From positions 1,715,145 through 1,779,144 of the forward strand of contig NZ_CP019332.1 in assembly GCF_002163855.1 (NCBI RefSeq): DNA of 64,000 bases, given 5' to 3'. The notes beneath the pieces are model-generated. The model was given only the letters and a program-made list of their open reading frames with translations. It searched no databases and was not told the origin of the DNA. The stretch is from Winogradskyella sp. PC-19 (GTDB lineage: Bacteria; Bacteroidota; Bacteroidia; Flavobacteriales; Flavobacteriaceae). The position numbers and the translations under genes are program-made. Positions 50,601 through 59,438 of this stretch are shown in pieces (within the stretch, counting starts at the first letter, position 1; every line of letters begins with the position of its first letter).

Positions 50601-50989
50601 CCTTTACCGCCAGTTACTTTAGCAGAAGCTGTTATATCTTTGAATGTGAAATTACCTTGATTTAGATATAGTTTATTACTAACTGTATTTCCTGAAAAAT
50701 AAATGTCATCTAAACCATCATTGTTTATGTCTCCAATTGCAACACCTCCACCATTATAGAGATATTCGTATGTTATGATATTGAAATTATCTGTTTCAAT
50801 GATATCATTTTTAAAGTTGATGTTTGTTTGAGAAGGCTCTAAGTATGTGAAAAGAGAAGGTCCTTTTTGCGGCTTTGTTGATTTACTAGTAGATTCAACT
50901 TTGTTCTCGCCTTCTTTTTGCTTTTCATCTTTGCAACTAAATCCAATAATTACAAAAAATAAAACTCTTAAATACTTAAAACTTCTCAT
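47618..50989 (-). CDS. FG-GAP/VCBS-repeat and ASPIC/UnbV-domain lipoprotein (CRTAC1-like)
   Basis: A 1123-residue surface or periplasmic lipoprotein (lipobox IIGFSC, Cys19). Two sets of FG-GAP/VCBS Asp-rich repeats (such as DINNDGLDDIYFSGNT, DADENTD-like and DNDGYLDIVVNN) probably fold into beta-propellers that bind Ca2+. An ASPIC/UnbV domain sits between them (LHFGVKKGLSAVKLEIIWPD). It starts four bases after the stop of the haloperoxidase-like gene and forms one operon with it. Its ligand is unknown. Confidence 0.85.
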   Translation of the reverse strand: MRSFKYLRVLFFVIIGFSCKDEKQKEGENKVESTSKSTKPQKGPSLFTYLEPSQTNINFKNDIIETDNFNIITYEYLYNGGGVAIGDINNDGLDDIYFSGNTVSNKLYLNQGNFTFKDITASAKVTGGKGFKTGVTMADVNNDGLLDIYVCKSSVSDETLRKNILYINNGDLTFTNKAEEFGLADSGYSVQAYFFDSDEDNDLDAYVLNHPRNLKEANVVKVAQNEAGKIVPAVPTDFTNLSNRFYVNKDATFTDESKRAGILNDAFSLSAVIGDFNNDFKPDIYVCNDYVKPDRLLINKGNNQFEDQIENYFNHTSFSSMGSDFADLNNNGNPDLITLDMAPNKNHRRKMMMMMQNYDKFEKMVEYDYGTQYATNMLNVNNGNGTFSDISFLNNVAQTEWSWSVLLADFDNDGLKDAHVTNGYKRDVTNNDYARYKMDELQKKLNAKEITLKQWVQEIPSIPVPAFLFKNKGDNNFEDVSESWNSGQPSFSNGAAYTDLDNDGYLDIVVNNINEVPFIMKNNGKGQLDNSFISVDFKFKKNKIAFGTIGKLTLSDGTVLTETYNPTRGFLSSSQHQLHFGVKKGLSAVKLEIIWPDKKMQIIENPELNQMISVERKSTSTYVVDYKKALYFEDKTNLLESGFSHKENDFIDFKREALLHHKYSEEGPAVVVDDINGDGLEDVYLGGAKDFSGKLFLQNTTGTFTKKSILDFEVDKTHEDTDAIFFDANADGNLDLYVVSGGNESSANSRNYLDRMYFGDGKGNFSRIRNVLPEIFTSGAVVKIHDIDGDGQKDVFIGSRVTPGRYPESPKSYFLKNENELFKEATTTWGKEISNLGMITDAEFADLDNDGVSELVIAGEWIPISVFKFENGSYKNRTSDFNLDKKVGWWNSITIADINADGYKDIIAGNLGLNSIFKASESQPTELYYKDFDGNGSIDPIITNYNEGISYPLHNRDRMLDHMVFLKKRFLRYEPYANATINDIFTPQELQGVKVLKANHFQHTLYVSQNGKSFKAENLPSATQISVLNDAVVTDLNNDNKVDVIVGGNFYGTDAEYGRYDASIGTTLINSDNSNFEVISAVESGLKISGNVQHVKQIIVAGKPHLLVIRNNDSASLIKIKNN

Positions 50990-50993
50990 GGTC

Positions 50994-52304
50994 TTACTTT
51001 AATTTGTTAAGAATAAAGTTTGCAATTTCACGACCTTGTCTTCCACCTTCTTCAACACCTTGCATATAGTGGATACCCCCATAAAAACGACTTAAATTCA
51101 CTTGATTTGCTGCTTCTCTAAACGACTTAAATGTACGTTTCTCTAATCCAAAACGTAATTGTGTGTTATCTGTAAACTCATAATCTTTTCCGTAAATACT
51201 AGTCAGAATTTCTGCTGCCGAAGCTGAAGTTGCACTATGGCCACTTGTATATTCTGGAAAAGGTGGTGTTTGTAAAACAGGTGTCCATTCGGCATCTATA
51301 TTTTCTTGAATGTATGTAACCGGACGTACTAAATCTGTTTTATACTTTACGTACCAAGCAGCAATAATAGCATCAAACATCGCCATAGACGTCAATGTGT
51401 ATGCCTTTGTGGTTTTGAAATAATCAGAGTTTTCTTTTGTTGAAATCTGATTAATAATATTAAGCCAATGTCCTGGTGGCGTGAATTTATGAATAGTTGT
51501 AGTCATATGACCTTTATGGACGGTCATAATTGGATTACAATCCCAAAACCATGCAATCTTTTCTTTCTCTTCAGTTTTATTCTTAGATTCTTGATAAACC
51601 TCATCGACCATTTTATAGAAATCGGAGTCTTTTTCCGTACTATAGTCTGGTAGTTGTTTGTATGCAAAAACATTGGCGCTATCGACAACTATTGTTCGGA
51701 TATTATCCCAATGAGGCTCTAGACCCGACAAATAATCTGGTGGTGTTTCTCGCCAATTTTGTGGTTTTTTAGTACTTGTAAAACGTGCGTATGTTCGTGT
51801 CTCAATATATTTGTCTCTATCTATCCAACTACTAAATTGTTTTGAGATTTCTAAAGCGTAATCCTCAGAATTTTTTATTGCATTTTCAGAAAGCCCTAAT
51901 TCTAAAGCTTTAGTTTTAAGACTATCATTTAAAGCTTCAAAATGATGCTCAGAATAAATAAGTTTCTTTCCTGTATGAGAAAAAGCCAAAAGCGCTGATA
52001 ATTCAGGATTCACACCTTGACTTTCTGGTAGCTTAAATTGCTCTAACCCATTGATTTTAGATGTAATCGTTTTTAGGCTATCAGCCCTTAAACTTTGTAA
52101 AGTAATATAATGTGCTAAATGGGCATAAGCATACATTCGGCTAGCAACTGGCGGCGTAAATGCATCTTCCATAACTGCTTCTAGCAAAACAGTATTGGCA
52201 TTATTTAAATCTGTAGCTTTAAAAACTTGAATATCTGACTTTGTAGTGTCTTTACAAGATGAAAGTATAACTAGTATTATCAGTGCAAAAATCCTTGGTT
52301 TCAT
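50994..52304 (-). CDS. Vanadium-dependent haloperoxidase/PAP2-family lipoprotein
   Basis: A 436-residue lipoprotein (lipobox LSSC, Cys16). All vanadate/phosphate ligands of the family are present: Lys320 and Arg327-Pro (KX6RP in KYKTDLVRPV), Ser354-Gly-His356 (TSGHSA), and Arg406 and His412 (SRFYGGIH). It could oxidise halides or hydrolyse a phosphate. The full KX6RP/SGH/SRX5H set favours a vanadium enzyme. The FG-GAP gene follows in an operon. Confidence 0.9.
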   Translation of the reverse strand: MKPRIFALIILVILSSCKDTTKSDIQVFKATDLNNANTVLLEAVMEDAFTPPVASRMYAYAHLAHYITLQSLRADSLKTITSKINGLEQFKLPESQGVNPELSALLAFSHTGKKLIYSEHHFEALNDSLKTKALELGLSENAIKNSEDYALEISKQFSSWIDRDKYIETRTYARFTSTKKPQNWRETPPDYLSGLEPHWDNIRTIVVDSANVFAYKQLPDYSTEKDSDFYKMVDEVYQESKNKTEEKEKIAWFWDCNPIMTVHKGHMTTTIHKFTPPGHWLNIINQISTKENSDYFKTTKAYTLTSMAMFDAIIAAWYVKYKTDLVRPVTYIQENIDAEWTPVLQTPPFPEYTSGHSATSASAAEILTSIYGKDYEFTDNTQLRFGLEKRTFKSFREAANQVNLSRFYGGIHYMQGVEEGGRQGREIANFILNKLK

Positions 52305-52543
52305 AAGTCTTAAGTTGAAAGATTAAATATACTTAAATATCTAAACTAATCAAGGAGACTGGCCTTTTGAATGTAAAAAAGTTTGGTAGTAAGGGCTAAG
52401 AGTTGTAAAAAGATTTTTAAGAAATATTGTAAGAAAAAATTACAAAAATTATTTTTTGATATATGTTAATTATTGACTACTAACATCATTAAAACTTTTA
52501 AAACTAGAACTAAAAAGATATCTTGCTAATTAATCAATCAAAA

Positions 52544-55500
52544 ATGCATAGGTTTTTAAAACTAACAATAACTATTCTTCTTCCATTTTTTTGCATCAAT
52601 TTATCATGGTCGCAAACCGTATTATTTGCTGATGTACCCGTAAGTGACACAGGAACTTCAAATGGAATTGGCCAGGCGAATACAAGTAGAAATATTGCAG
52701 TTTCTAACGATGGAATTATTTATGTTGTATTCAGTGGTGATGAAGGCGTAAGAGTTGCAAAAAGTGATAATAGAGGTGCTAGTTTCTCGCCTAGTGTGCA
52801 AGTAAGTACAGAGACATTTGTTGAGCCTGAAATTGAAGTTAATGACCAAGGAGTTGTCTTCATTGTATGGGCAAGCTCTGGAAATAGTAATATTTTTTTA
52901 AGTAGAAGTCTAGATAATGGACTTACTTTCTCAGTACCTACTCAGGTAAACTCAGATTCTAATTTTGCTGCTAGTATACATATGACTACATATGGTGATA
53001 ATGTATATATTGTAAATCAATCGGGACAAAATATATATGTAAATTCTAATAACGGTGTTGGGTCCTTTACATCTATTGACCTTCCTGTATATGTGTATGC
53101 CGATATTTTAACTGACCAAAATGGTGTTGTTTACGCACCAAGAGATAATCCTGCTTTAGAACTATATAATAGCGTTGATGACGGACAAAGCTTTAATCAA
53201 ATACCATTAACAAATGATGGAGATATTTATTTTTCGAGTTATACTTTAAGTGATGGTCCTTGCGGTACATTTTTATTTACTTCTGGTGACGGTTCTAATG
53301 CGTACAAAATAGATGTAACAACTGGTGTTGCTGAACAATTAGTTTTTGGGATAAATAACTCTAATGTTCAAGGAAGAACTTTGTTTGCTGACCAACAAGG
53401 CACTATAATCGATGGTTATAAGGCAGACTCCGGTGATTTAGTTATGAGTATTAGTTTTGATCAGGGTCAAAATTTTGAAACACCGATTATAATTTCAGAC
53501 GGTGATAGTCATAACATTGATCGAAATACAAATTCTAATGATATCGTTGTAACGTATAGTAAAAATGGACAAGTATTCGTAACTGTATATACAGATTTAC
53601 TAAAAGATATACAGATTGTAGAACCAATACCAGCTATAGAAACCTGTTCTGGAACTAGTTTTGATTTAGACTTTAACCTTACTGGACAATTTGGTCCTTC
53701 TACATTATTTACAGCTGTATTAAGCGATGAGACAGGAAGCTTTGCAAACAGCACTAATGTTGGACAAGTTGTTACTAACACTAACAATACAGTAACAGTT
53801 ACATTACCTGGAACTTTAGTATCAAGTAACCTATATAGATTACTAATTGAATCTTTAGCAGATTGCACCCAGAGTCAACCAATAACTATTAGTATAGGTA
53901 ATGTTCAGCTCGGAGACGCAGATGATATTTCAGAATGTGCCGAAGAGAACGGAAGCGGTATATTTGACCTAAATGCTTTAATTCCTGATTTATTGAATGG
54001 GCAAACTGGTATTGATATTACATTTCATGAAAGTGAAACTGATGCTGACTCAAATGTTAATCCTATACCAAACCCAGAAGCTTACACAACCACAGGTACA
54101 ACAATTTGGGTTAGAGGACAAAGCATTCAGTCAAGCACTTGCTTTGGCTCTGCTAATATAGAATTAACAGTTTTTGATTTGCCGGTAATAAACAACAATG
54201 TAGCCTTAGAACAGTGTGACACTGACCAAGATGGCATTACCTTATTCAATCTTACTGAAGCAAATAGTTTAATCACCAGTGAAACAACGTATTCATTTTC
54301 CTATTATACTTCGGAAAATGATGCAGAAATGGAAAATACAGCAAATGAGATACTTAATTTTACATCTTACGAAAACCCAACAGCGTTAACAAGTGTCGTT
54401 TATGCTAGAGCAGAGACTTCAAATGGCTGTTTTAGAATCTCACAAATTGATTTATTCGTTGAAGCCACACAAATACCTAATGATTTTGAAATCATTTATG
54501 AAACTTGTGATGACGTTTTATTAGGCACCAATATTGATGGTGTTAGTGCCTTTGACTTTAGTGATGCAACAGCACAAATAGAAAGTTTATTTCCTGTTGG
54601 TCAAAATTTGGAAACCACTTACTACTTTAACGAAAATGATGCGTTGGGCGAAATTAATGCCATAAATAACCTTACTGATTTTAGAAATGAACAATCTCCA
54701 AACAGTCAAATCATTTGGGTACGTGTAGATAATCAAGATAACAATGGTTGTCAAGGTTTAGGTCCGCATATCATTCTAAATGTACTTTCAGTTCCTGAAA
54801 ATAATAGCATTGTTGATTACGAATTGTGTAGTAGCAATGGCGAAGCCACTTTTGATTTAACCACAAAAGATGCTGAAGTTATCAATACTCAAACCGAAGT
54901 TATTATTGTTAAATATTACAATTCTCAACAAAATGCACTTGACGATATTCCAATTACTAATCCAAACACTTTTTTAAGTACTGGACAAACTATTTATGTG
55001 AGAGCTGTCTTTGATACCAACGGTAATAGTGTTGAAGATAATGAAGAATGTTTTAATGCTATTGATATGAGTTTTCAGTTGATTGTCAATCCTAATCCTG
55101 TGATATTCGAACCAGATGCTATTGAAATTTGCTCTGTAGAAGTAAATACTATTTATGACCTTACAGAACGTGAGAGTCAAATTACCGGGAATGACACAAG
55201 TGTTACTATAAATTATTACGAAACTCAAACAGACCTTGACAATAATATCCCAATAAATGATCCTCAAAATTATCTCAACACACAGCTTAGTAGAGATATT
55301 ATAGTTGTTGTTACTAATGGAAATAATTGTACTTCTCAAGAAACACTTACCCTAATAACCACACTTTACGATAACTATAATACATCTCTTCTGCCTTTAG
55401 AAGAATGCGAAGTAGACAATGACGGTTTTGATAATTTTGACATCACACGAGCAGAATCAGATATTCTAAATCTTCTTGATACAGACACAACAAATGACCT

Positions 55501-56503
55501 TAGTGCTTCGGATTATACTTTTACCTATTACGAATTAGAGAGTTTTGCTGCAGCAGAAATTGAAAACACAAATAATTCAATTTCTAATCCAACATCTTTT
55601 ATTAATACTGTAATCACAACCCAAACCATATATGTAAGAGTAACTCCGGCAAATGGTTCAAATCAACAATGCTTTGTTGTAATACCAGTGACTTTAGTAG
55701 TTAATCCCGTACCTCCAATTGAGATTGAAGATAATTACGTAATTTGTTTATCAAACGCAGACCAAGTCATCGATAGCGATACTACAGTTCTGCCAATGCC
55801 GCCAATAGATACTCAACTAAATACTACGGAATATACATTTCAATGGTACGCAGGTACCGAACAAGAGACAATTGATAATCCTTTAGCTATAGTTATTGCT
55901 GGGGAAACTGGACCAACTTTTAGTCCAACACAGGCTGACAATTACACTGTAATTGCTACAAATAATGCAACAGGTTGTACCATTTCTGCAACTACAAATG
56001 TGTCAGCTTCTTATCCTCCAGAGTCAATTACAGTTGAATTGATTAGTACTGCCTTTTCTGGAAATAACACCCTAGAAGCTTCAGTTATTGGTAACGGTGA
56101 TTATGAATTTAGTCTAGATAATGGCCCATATCAAGCATCTGGGATATTTACAGATGTTACTGGTGGATTACACCAAATTTTTGTTAGAGACTTATACAAT
56201 TGTAATATTATAGCTGTAACAAAAAGTATTATAGACTATCCTTTATATTTTACCCCAAATAATGATGGAAACCATGATACATGGAATATAACAAGTATAG
56301 CTAGCCAGCCAAATGCCAAAATCTATGTTTTTGACCGCTATGGAAAATTACTCAAACAACTCAGTCCAACCGGTGCTGGTTGGGATGGCACATACAATGG
56401 CAATAATATGCCAACTAGCGATTATTGGTTTTCTGTTGAATATACTGAACCATTAGATGGAATTAAACGAACGTTTAAAGCGCATTTTACCTTGAAACGA
56501 TAA
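52544..56503 (+). CDS. Large T9SS type B surface protein
   Basis: About 1319 residues. It has a signal peptide (MHRFLKLTITILLPFFCINL), an N-terminal sialidase/BNR-like propeller (about 30-360, with IAVSNDGIIYVVFSGDEGV), then repeated Ig-like modules about 80-100 residues long rich in Asn/Thr/Asp (motif LxECxxDxDGxxxFDLT). The gliding-motility-type C-terminal domain is YPLYFTPNNDGNHDTWNI ... FDRYGKLLKQL. It is probably exported by T9SS and is adhesin-like. The ATG at 52544 opens a clean signal peptide; a TTG upstream is less likely. The preceding 240 bp is AT-rich without other features. Confidence 0.9.
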   Translation: MHRFLKLTITILLPFFCINLSWSQTVLFADVPVSDTGTSNGIGQANTSRNIAVSNDGIIYVVFSGDEGVRVAKSDNRGASFSPSVQVSTETFVEPEIEVNDQGVVFIVWASSGNSNIFLSRSLDNGLTFSVPTQVNSDSNFAASIHMTTYGDNVYIVNQSGQNIYVNSNNGVGSFTSIDLPVYVYADILTDQNGVVYAPRDNPALELYNSVDDGQSFNQIPLTNDGDIYFSSYTLSDGPCGTFLFTSGDGSNAYKIDVTTGVAEQLVFGINNSNVQGRTLFADQQGTIIDGYKADSGDLVMSISFDQGQNFETPIIISDGDSHNIDRNTNSNDIVVTYSKNGQVFVTVYTDLLKDIQIVEPIPAIETCSGTSFDLDFNLTGQFGPSTLFTAVLSDETGSFANSTNVGQVVTNTNNTVTVTLPGTLVSSNLYRLLIESLADCTQSQPITISIGNVQLGDADDISECAEENGSGIFDLNALIPDLLNGQTGIDITFHESETDADSNVNPIPNPEAYTTTGTTIWVRGQSIQSSTCFGSANIELTVFDLPVINNNVALEQCDTDQDGITLFNLTEANSLITSETTYSFSYYTSENDAEMENTANEILNFTSYENPTALTSVVYARAETSNGCFRISQIDLFVEATQIPNDFEIIYETCDDVLLGTNIDGVSAFDFSDATAQIESLFPVGQNLETTYYFNENDALGEINAINNLTDFRNEQSPNSQIIWVRVDNQDNNGCQGLGPHIILNVLSVPENNSIVDYELCSSNGEATFDLTTKDAEVINTQTEVIIVKYYNSQQNALDDIPITNPNTFLSTGQTIYVRAVFDTNGNSVEDNEECFNAIDMSFQLIVNPNPVIFEPDAIEICSVEVNTIYDLTERESQITGNDTSVTINYYETQTDLDNNIPINDPQNYLNTQLSRDIIVVVTNGNNCTSQETLTLITTLYDNYNTSLLPLEECEVDNDGFDNFDITRAESDILNLLDTDTTNDLSASDYTFTYYELESFAAAEIENTNNSISNPTSFINTVITTQTIYVRVTPANGSNQQCFVVIPVTLVVNPVPPIEIEDNYVICLSNADQVIDSDTTVLPMPPIDTQLNTTEYTFQWYAGTEQETIDNPLAIVIAGETGPTFSPTQADNYTVIATNNATGCTISATTNVSASYPPESITVELISTAFSGNNTLEASVIGNGDYEFSLDNGPYQASGIFTDVTGGLHQIFVRDLYNCNIIAVTKSIIDYPLYFTPNNDGNHDTWNITSIASQPNAKIYVFDRYGKLLKQLSPTGAGWDGTYNGNNMPTSDYWFSVEYTEPLDGIKRTFKAHFTLKR

Positions 56504-56538
56504 TTTTTTTCAAAGTGACCAGAAGCAGTAGAAAATAT

Positions 56539-57321
56539 TTACTTCCCAGGAAAATCAGCCTTACGTTTCTCTAAAAATGCGGTTGTACCTTCTTTAAAAT
56601 CTTCTGTACCAAAGCAATTTCCAAATGCCTTTATTTCTGCTTTGTAACCATCAACACCGTCTTTATAATTGGCATTAATTGCAAAAATAGCTTCAGCAAT
56701 AGCTACTGACGAATTTCGCATAATCTTACTTGCAATTTTTTGACATAATGGTAATAATTCTTCGACTTCCACAACATGGTTGACTAGACCATAACTTAAA
56801 GCCTGATTAGCGTCAATCATTCCTGCTGTCATTACCATTTCCATAGCGCGACCTTTACCAACAAGTTGCGGTAAACGTTGTGTGCCGCCATAACCTGGAA
56901 TTACACCTAGAGACACTTCTGGTAAGCCCATTTTTGCATTATTACTAGCTACTCTAAAATGACAAGCCATAGCAAGTTCTAATCCTCCACCGAGAGCAAA
57001 ACCATTGACAGCTGCAATAACTGGTGTGCTTAAATTTTCGACAAAGTCAAATAATAATTCTTGTCCTTTAGCTGCTAATTTTCCGCCTTCGGCAACATTA
57101 AAGTCAGCAAACTCACTTATATCTGCACCTGCTACAAAAGCTTTTTCTCCACTACCAGTGACAATAACAACTTTGGAATCTTTAGATTGGTCAGCTATAT
57201 CAAAAGCATGGTGTAACTCTTCAATAGTTACTTTGTTTAACGCGTTGAGTTTACTAGGTCGATTAATATTAATGGTTGTGATACCATTTGAAAATTCTGA
57301 GAGTATGTTTTGGTAAGTCAT
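56539..57321 (-). CDS. Enoyl-CoA hydratase/crotonase
   Basis: Hydrates trans-2-enoyl-CoA in fatty-acid oxidation. Its 260 residues carry the oxyanion-hole motif AFVAGADISEFADF and NGFALGGGLELAMACH, with one catalytic Glu (LGGGLELA) and the second (LPEVSLGVIPGYGG). Both are present, so it is probably active as a hydratase. Substrate chain length is unknown. It is on the same strand as the kinase and HemJ genes. Confidence 0.92.
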   Translation of the reverse strand: MTYQNILSEFSNGITTININRPSKLNALNKVTIEELHHAFDIADQSKDSKVVIVTGSGEKAFVAGADISEFADFNVAEGGKLAAKGQELLFDFVENLSTPVIAAVNGFALGGGLELAMACHFRVASNNAKMGLPEVSLGVIPGYGGTQRLPQLVGKGRAMEMVMTAGMIDANQALSYGLVNHVVEVEELLPLCQKIASKIMRNSSVAIAEAIFAINANYKDGVDGYKAEIKAFGNCFGTEDFKEGTTAFLEKRKADFPGK

Positions 57322-57376
57322 AGTAAAGGTTTTAATTAAAAATTCTGAGATTCTGAATATAGTTCAGAATGTCTAA

Positions 57377-58831
57377 CTACTTTTTAGGAAAAGTCACTGT
57401 AAAGATAGTACCTTTTTCATATTCTGAAGAAAAAGAAATACTTCCATCGTAGGTTTCGACTATATTTTTTACCATTGCCAAGCCAAGTCCCATTCCACTT
57501 GATTTTGTGGTAAATTTAGGCTCAAAGACTTTAAGTTTATTTTCTTCTGTTATTCCAGTACCATTATCTTCAACTGTAATATTTACGTTGTTTTCATTAG
57601 TAAAAACACTCACTTTGATTTTTGGATTATCAGATTCCTCTGGTATGGCCTGTATTCCGTTTTTAACCAAATTAGTAACTACTCTTATAAGTTGTGTTCT
57701 ATCAAAATTGGCAATAATTTCTTCAGTTTCTGGCTCGAAACTTATATAGTTTTCATTAAAAATATCTAACGCTAATTTCACAACATGCACAACATCAAGT
57801 TGTTCACTTTGTTGCGCTGGCATTTTTGCAAAATTTGAAAATGCAGATGCAATCGAACTCATGGTATCTATTTGCTGAATCAACGTATTACTGTATTCAG
57901 CGACTTTGGTCTGAATGTTTTTGTCTTCTGGGTCAAACTTTCGTTGAAAGCTTTGCACACTCAAACGCATAGGCGTTAGTGGGTTTTTAATTTCGTGAGC
58001 TACTTGTTTTGCCATTTCACGCCATGCTTGCTCACGCTCACTTGTTGCTAATTGTACAGCCGACTCTTCGAGCTCATCAATCATACCGTTGTAAGATTTT
58101 ACAAGCGTTTCTATCTCGACACTAGAAGATTCTATTTCAATCTTTTTATTTCGTTTTTCCAAGCGAAACTCTGTCATCTTATCACTAATTGTTTTCAATG
58201 AACGTGTGATATATTTCGAAATAAAATAAGCTAGAACTATTGCCGCCAAAATCATAACTAAATATGCATATCCTAATCGAAGTAGAAACTCATTAAGCTC
58301 GCGATTAAAAATATCGTCATCTTCTAAATAAGGAATATTTAGGATAGCTATATTTTTAAACTTCTTATCTGTTATGTAAGAATACGAAGACTGAAAGACC
58401 TTACCATTAATTTCGTTTTTTAAGACATAACGATGCTCCGCTGTATTTGAAAGCTGATTCAAAATCTCTGCTTCCAAACAAACATCAGCTGTATTTTGTT
58501 GCAATTTGGCTTTTGAAGATTTTAATAATTGCCCTTCTAAATCATATAAATTCAATTGAAGTCCGTGAATATTAGAGATGTTAAAAATTTCTTCTTTAAA
58601 AATAAAGGGTAATTTCTCAGTAATCACTGGGAAAGATGTTTCGTCAATCGCCAAATCGATACTACGTCTTATGGCAGCTTCCTTACGCTCCAACCTATCT
58701 GCGTGGTATTCTCTAGCTTCCTCGTTATACTGATAAATAGTTACCGCGCCGATTAAAACTGAGGCTAATAACACCAAAAGTATCATCGCAATGAATATAC
58801 GAGACCGAAGAGACAATTTTTTTAGCGCCAT
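57377..58831 (-). CDS. NtrY-like sensor histidine kinase
   Basis: A 484-residue two-helix membrane kinase. The membrane segments lie at about residues 11-31 and 185-207, with an extracytoplasmic sensor between and a HAMP-like linker after. HisKA has phosphorylated His279 (VAHEIKNPL). The HATPase has N-box NLVKNGIQAI, DNGTGI and GMGLGLAMV. No response regulator gene is next to it, so its partner lies elsewhere. Confidence 0.92.
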   Translation of the reverse strand: MALKKLSLRSRIFIAMILLVLLASVLIGAVTIYQYNEEAREYHADRLERKEAAIRRSIDLAIDETSFPVITEKLPFIFKEEIFNISNIHGLQLNLYDLEGQLLKSSKAKLQQNTADVCLEAEILNQLSNTAEHRYVLKNEINGKVFQSSYSYITDKKFKNIAILNIPYLEDDDIFNRELNEFLLRLGYAYLVMILAAIVLAYFISKYITRSLKTISDKMTEFRLEKRNKKIEIESSSVEIETLVKSYNGMIDELEESAVQLATSEREQAWREMAKQVAHEIKNPLTPMRLSVQSFQRKFDPEDKNIQTKVAEYSNTLIQQIDTMSSIASAFSNFAKMPAQQSEQLDVVHVVKLALDIFNENYISFEPETEEIIANFDRTQLIRVVTNLVKNGIQAIPEESDNPKIKVSVFTNENNVNITVEDNGTGITEENKLKVFEPKFTTKSSGMGLGLAMVKNIVETYDGSISFSSEYEKGTIFTVTFPKK

Positions 58832-58874
58832 AAAAGTTTTTAAATTCTTCTAAATATAACAATAATCACGCCAA

Positions 58875-59438
58875 TTAAGCATCTGGATTTTTTGTTCTAA
58901 TATTTTTATAAATCCTGAAACCTAGCATTAAAAGAATACCTAAAATTACAATGCCTACAACTCCAAAAACCCAATTAAGAGCATCTTTTAGCACCACAAG
59001 AAATACAACGGCAAACAATACAAACGTTGCGCCTTCATTCCAAATGCGCATAAAACTTGAAGATTTTTTCACAATATCTTTTTGAAGCTGTTTGTAATAT
59101 TTGTGGGTCATCAATTGATATATAATAAGCAGTAACACAAACCCTAATTTGACTTGCATCCAAGCGTCTGTAAGATAAAATAGTCTTGGAATAATTATTA
59201 AGACCCCAAAAACTATAGCCAAAATACTCGATGGCCAAGTTATAATATACCAAAGACGTTTGGCCATTAGTTTTAATTGCTTTCCTAAGATTTCTTTTTC
59301 AGGAGATGGCTTATGAAAAGCTTCTATTTGGTACACAAATAACCTAGGAATGTAAAATAATCCTGCAAACCATGTAACCACAAATATGATGTGTAACGAT
59401 TTGATATAATAATAGTATTCTGCTAAAAAATCTGTCAT
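58875..59438 (-). CDS. hemJ: Protoporphyrinogen oxidase HemJ
   Basis: Oxidises protoporphyrinogen IX to protoporphyrin IX in heme synthesis. This 187-residue membrane protein has conserved HIIFVVTWFAGLFYIPRLFVY, RLWYIITWPS, VKLGFVLLLIIY and IWNEG motifs of the HemJ/UPF0093 family. Its ATG overlaps the stop of the upstream BNR gene by one base (TAATG). Confidence 0.85.
   Translation of the reverse strand: MTDFLAEYYYYIKSLHIIFVVTWFAGLFYIPRLFVYQIEAFHKPSPEKEILGKQLKLMAKRLWYIITWPSSILAIVFGVLIIIPRLFYLTDAWMQVKLGFVLLLIIYQLMTHKYYKQLQKDIVKKSSSFMRIWNEGATFVLFAVVFLVVLKDALNWVFGVVGIVILGILLMLGFRIYKNIRTKNPDA

Noticed and set aside
54974-55339. 121-codon minus-strand frame inside the T9SS type B gene
   Set aside because: It is an antisense shadow of an Ig-like repeat in a very long, confidently coding gene.
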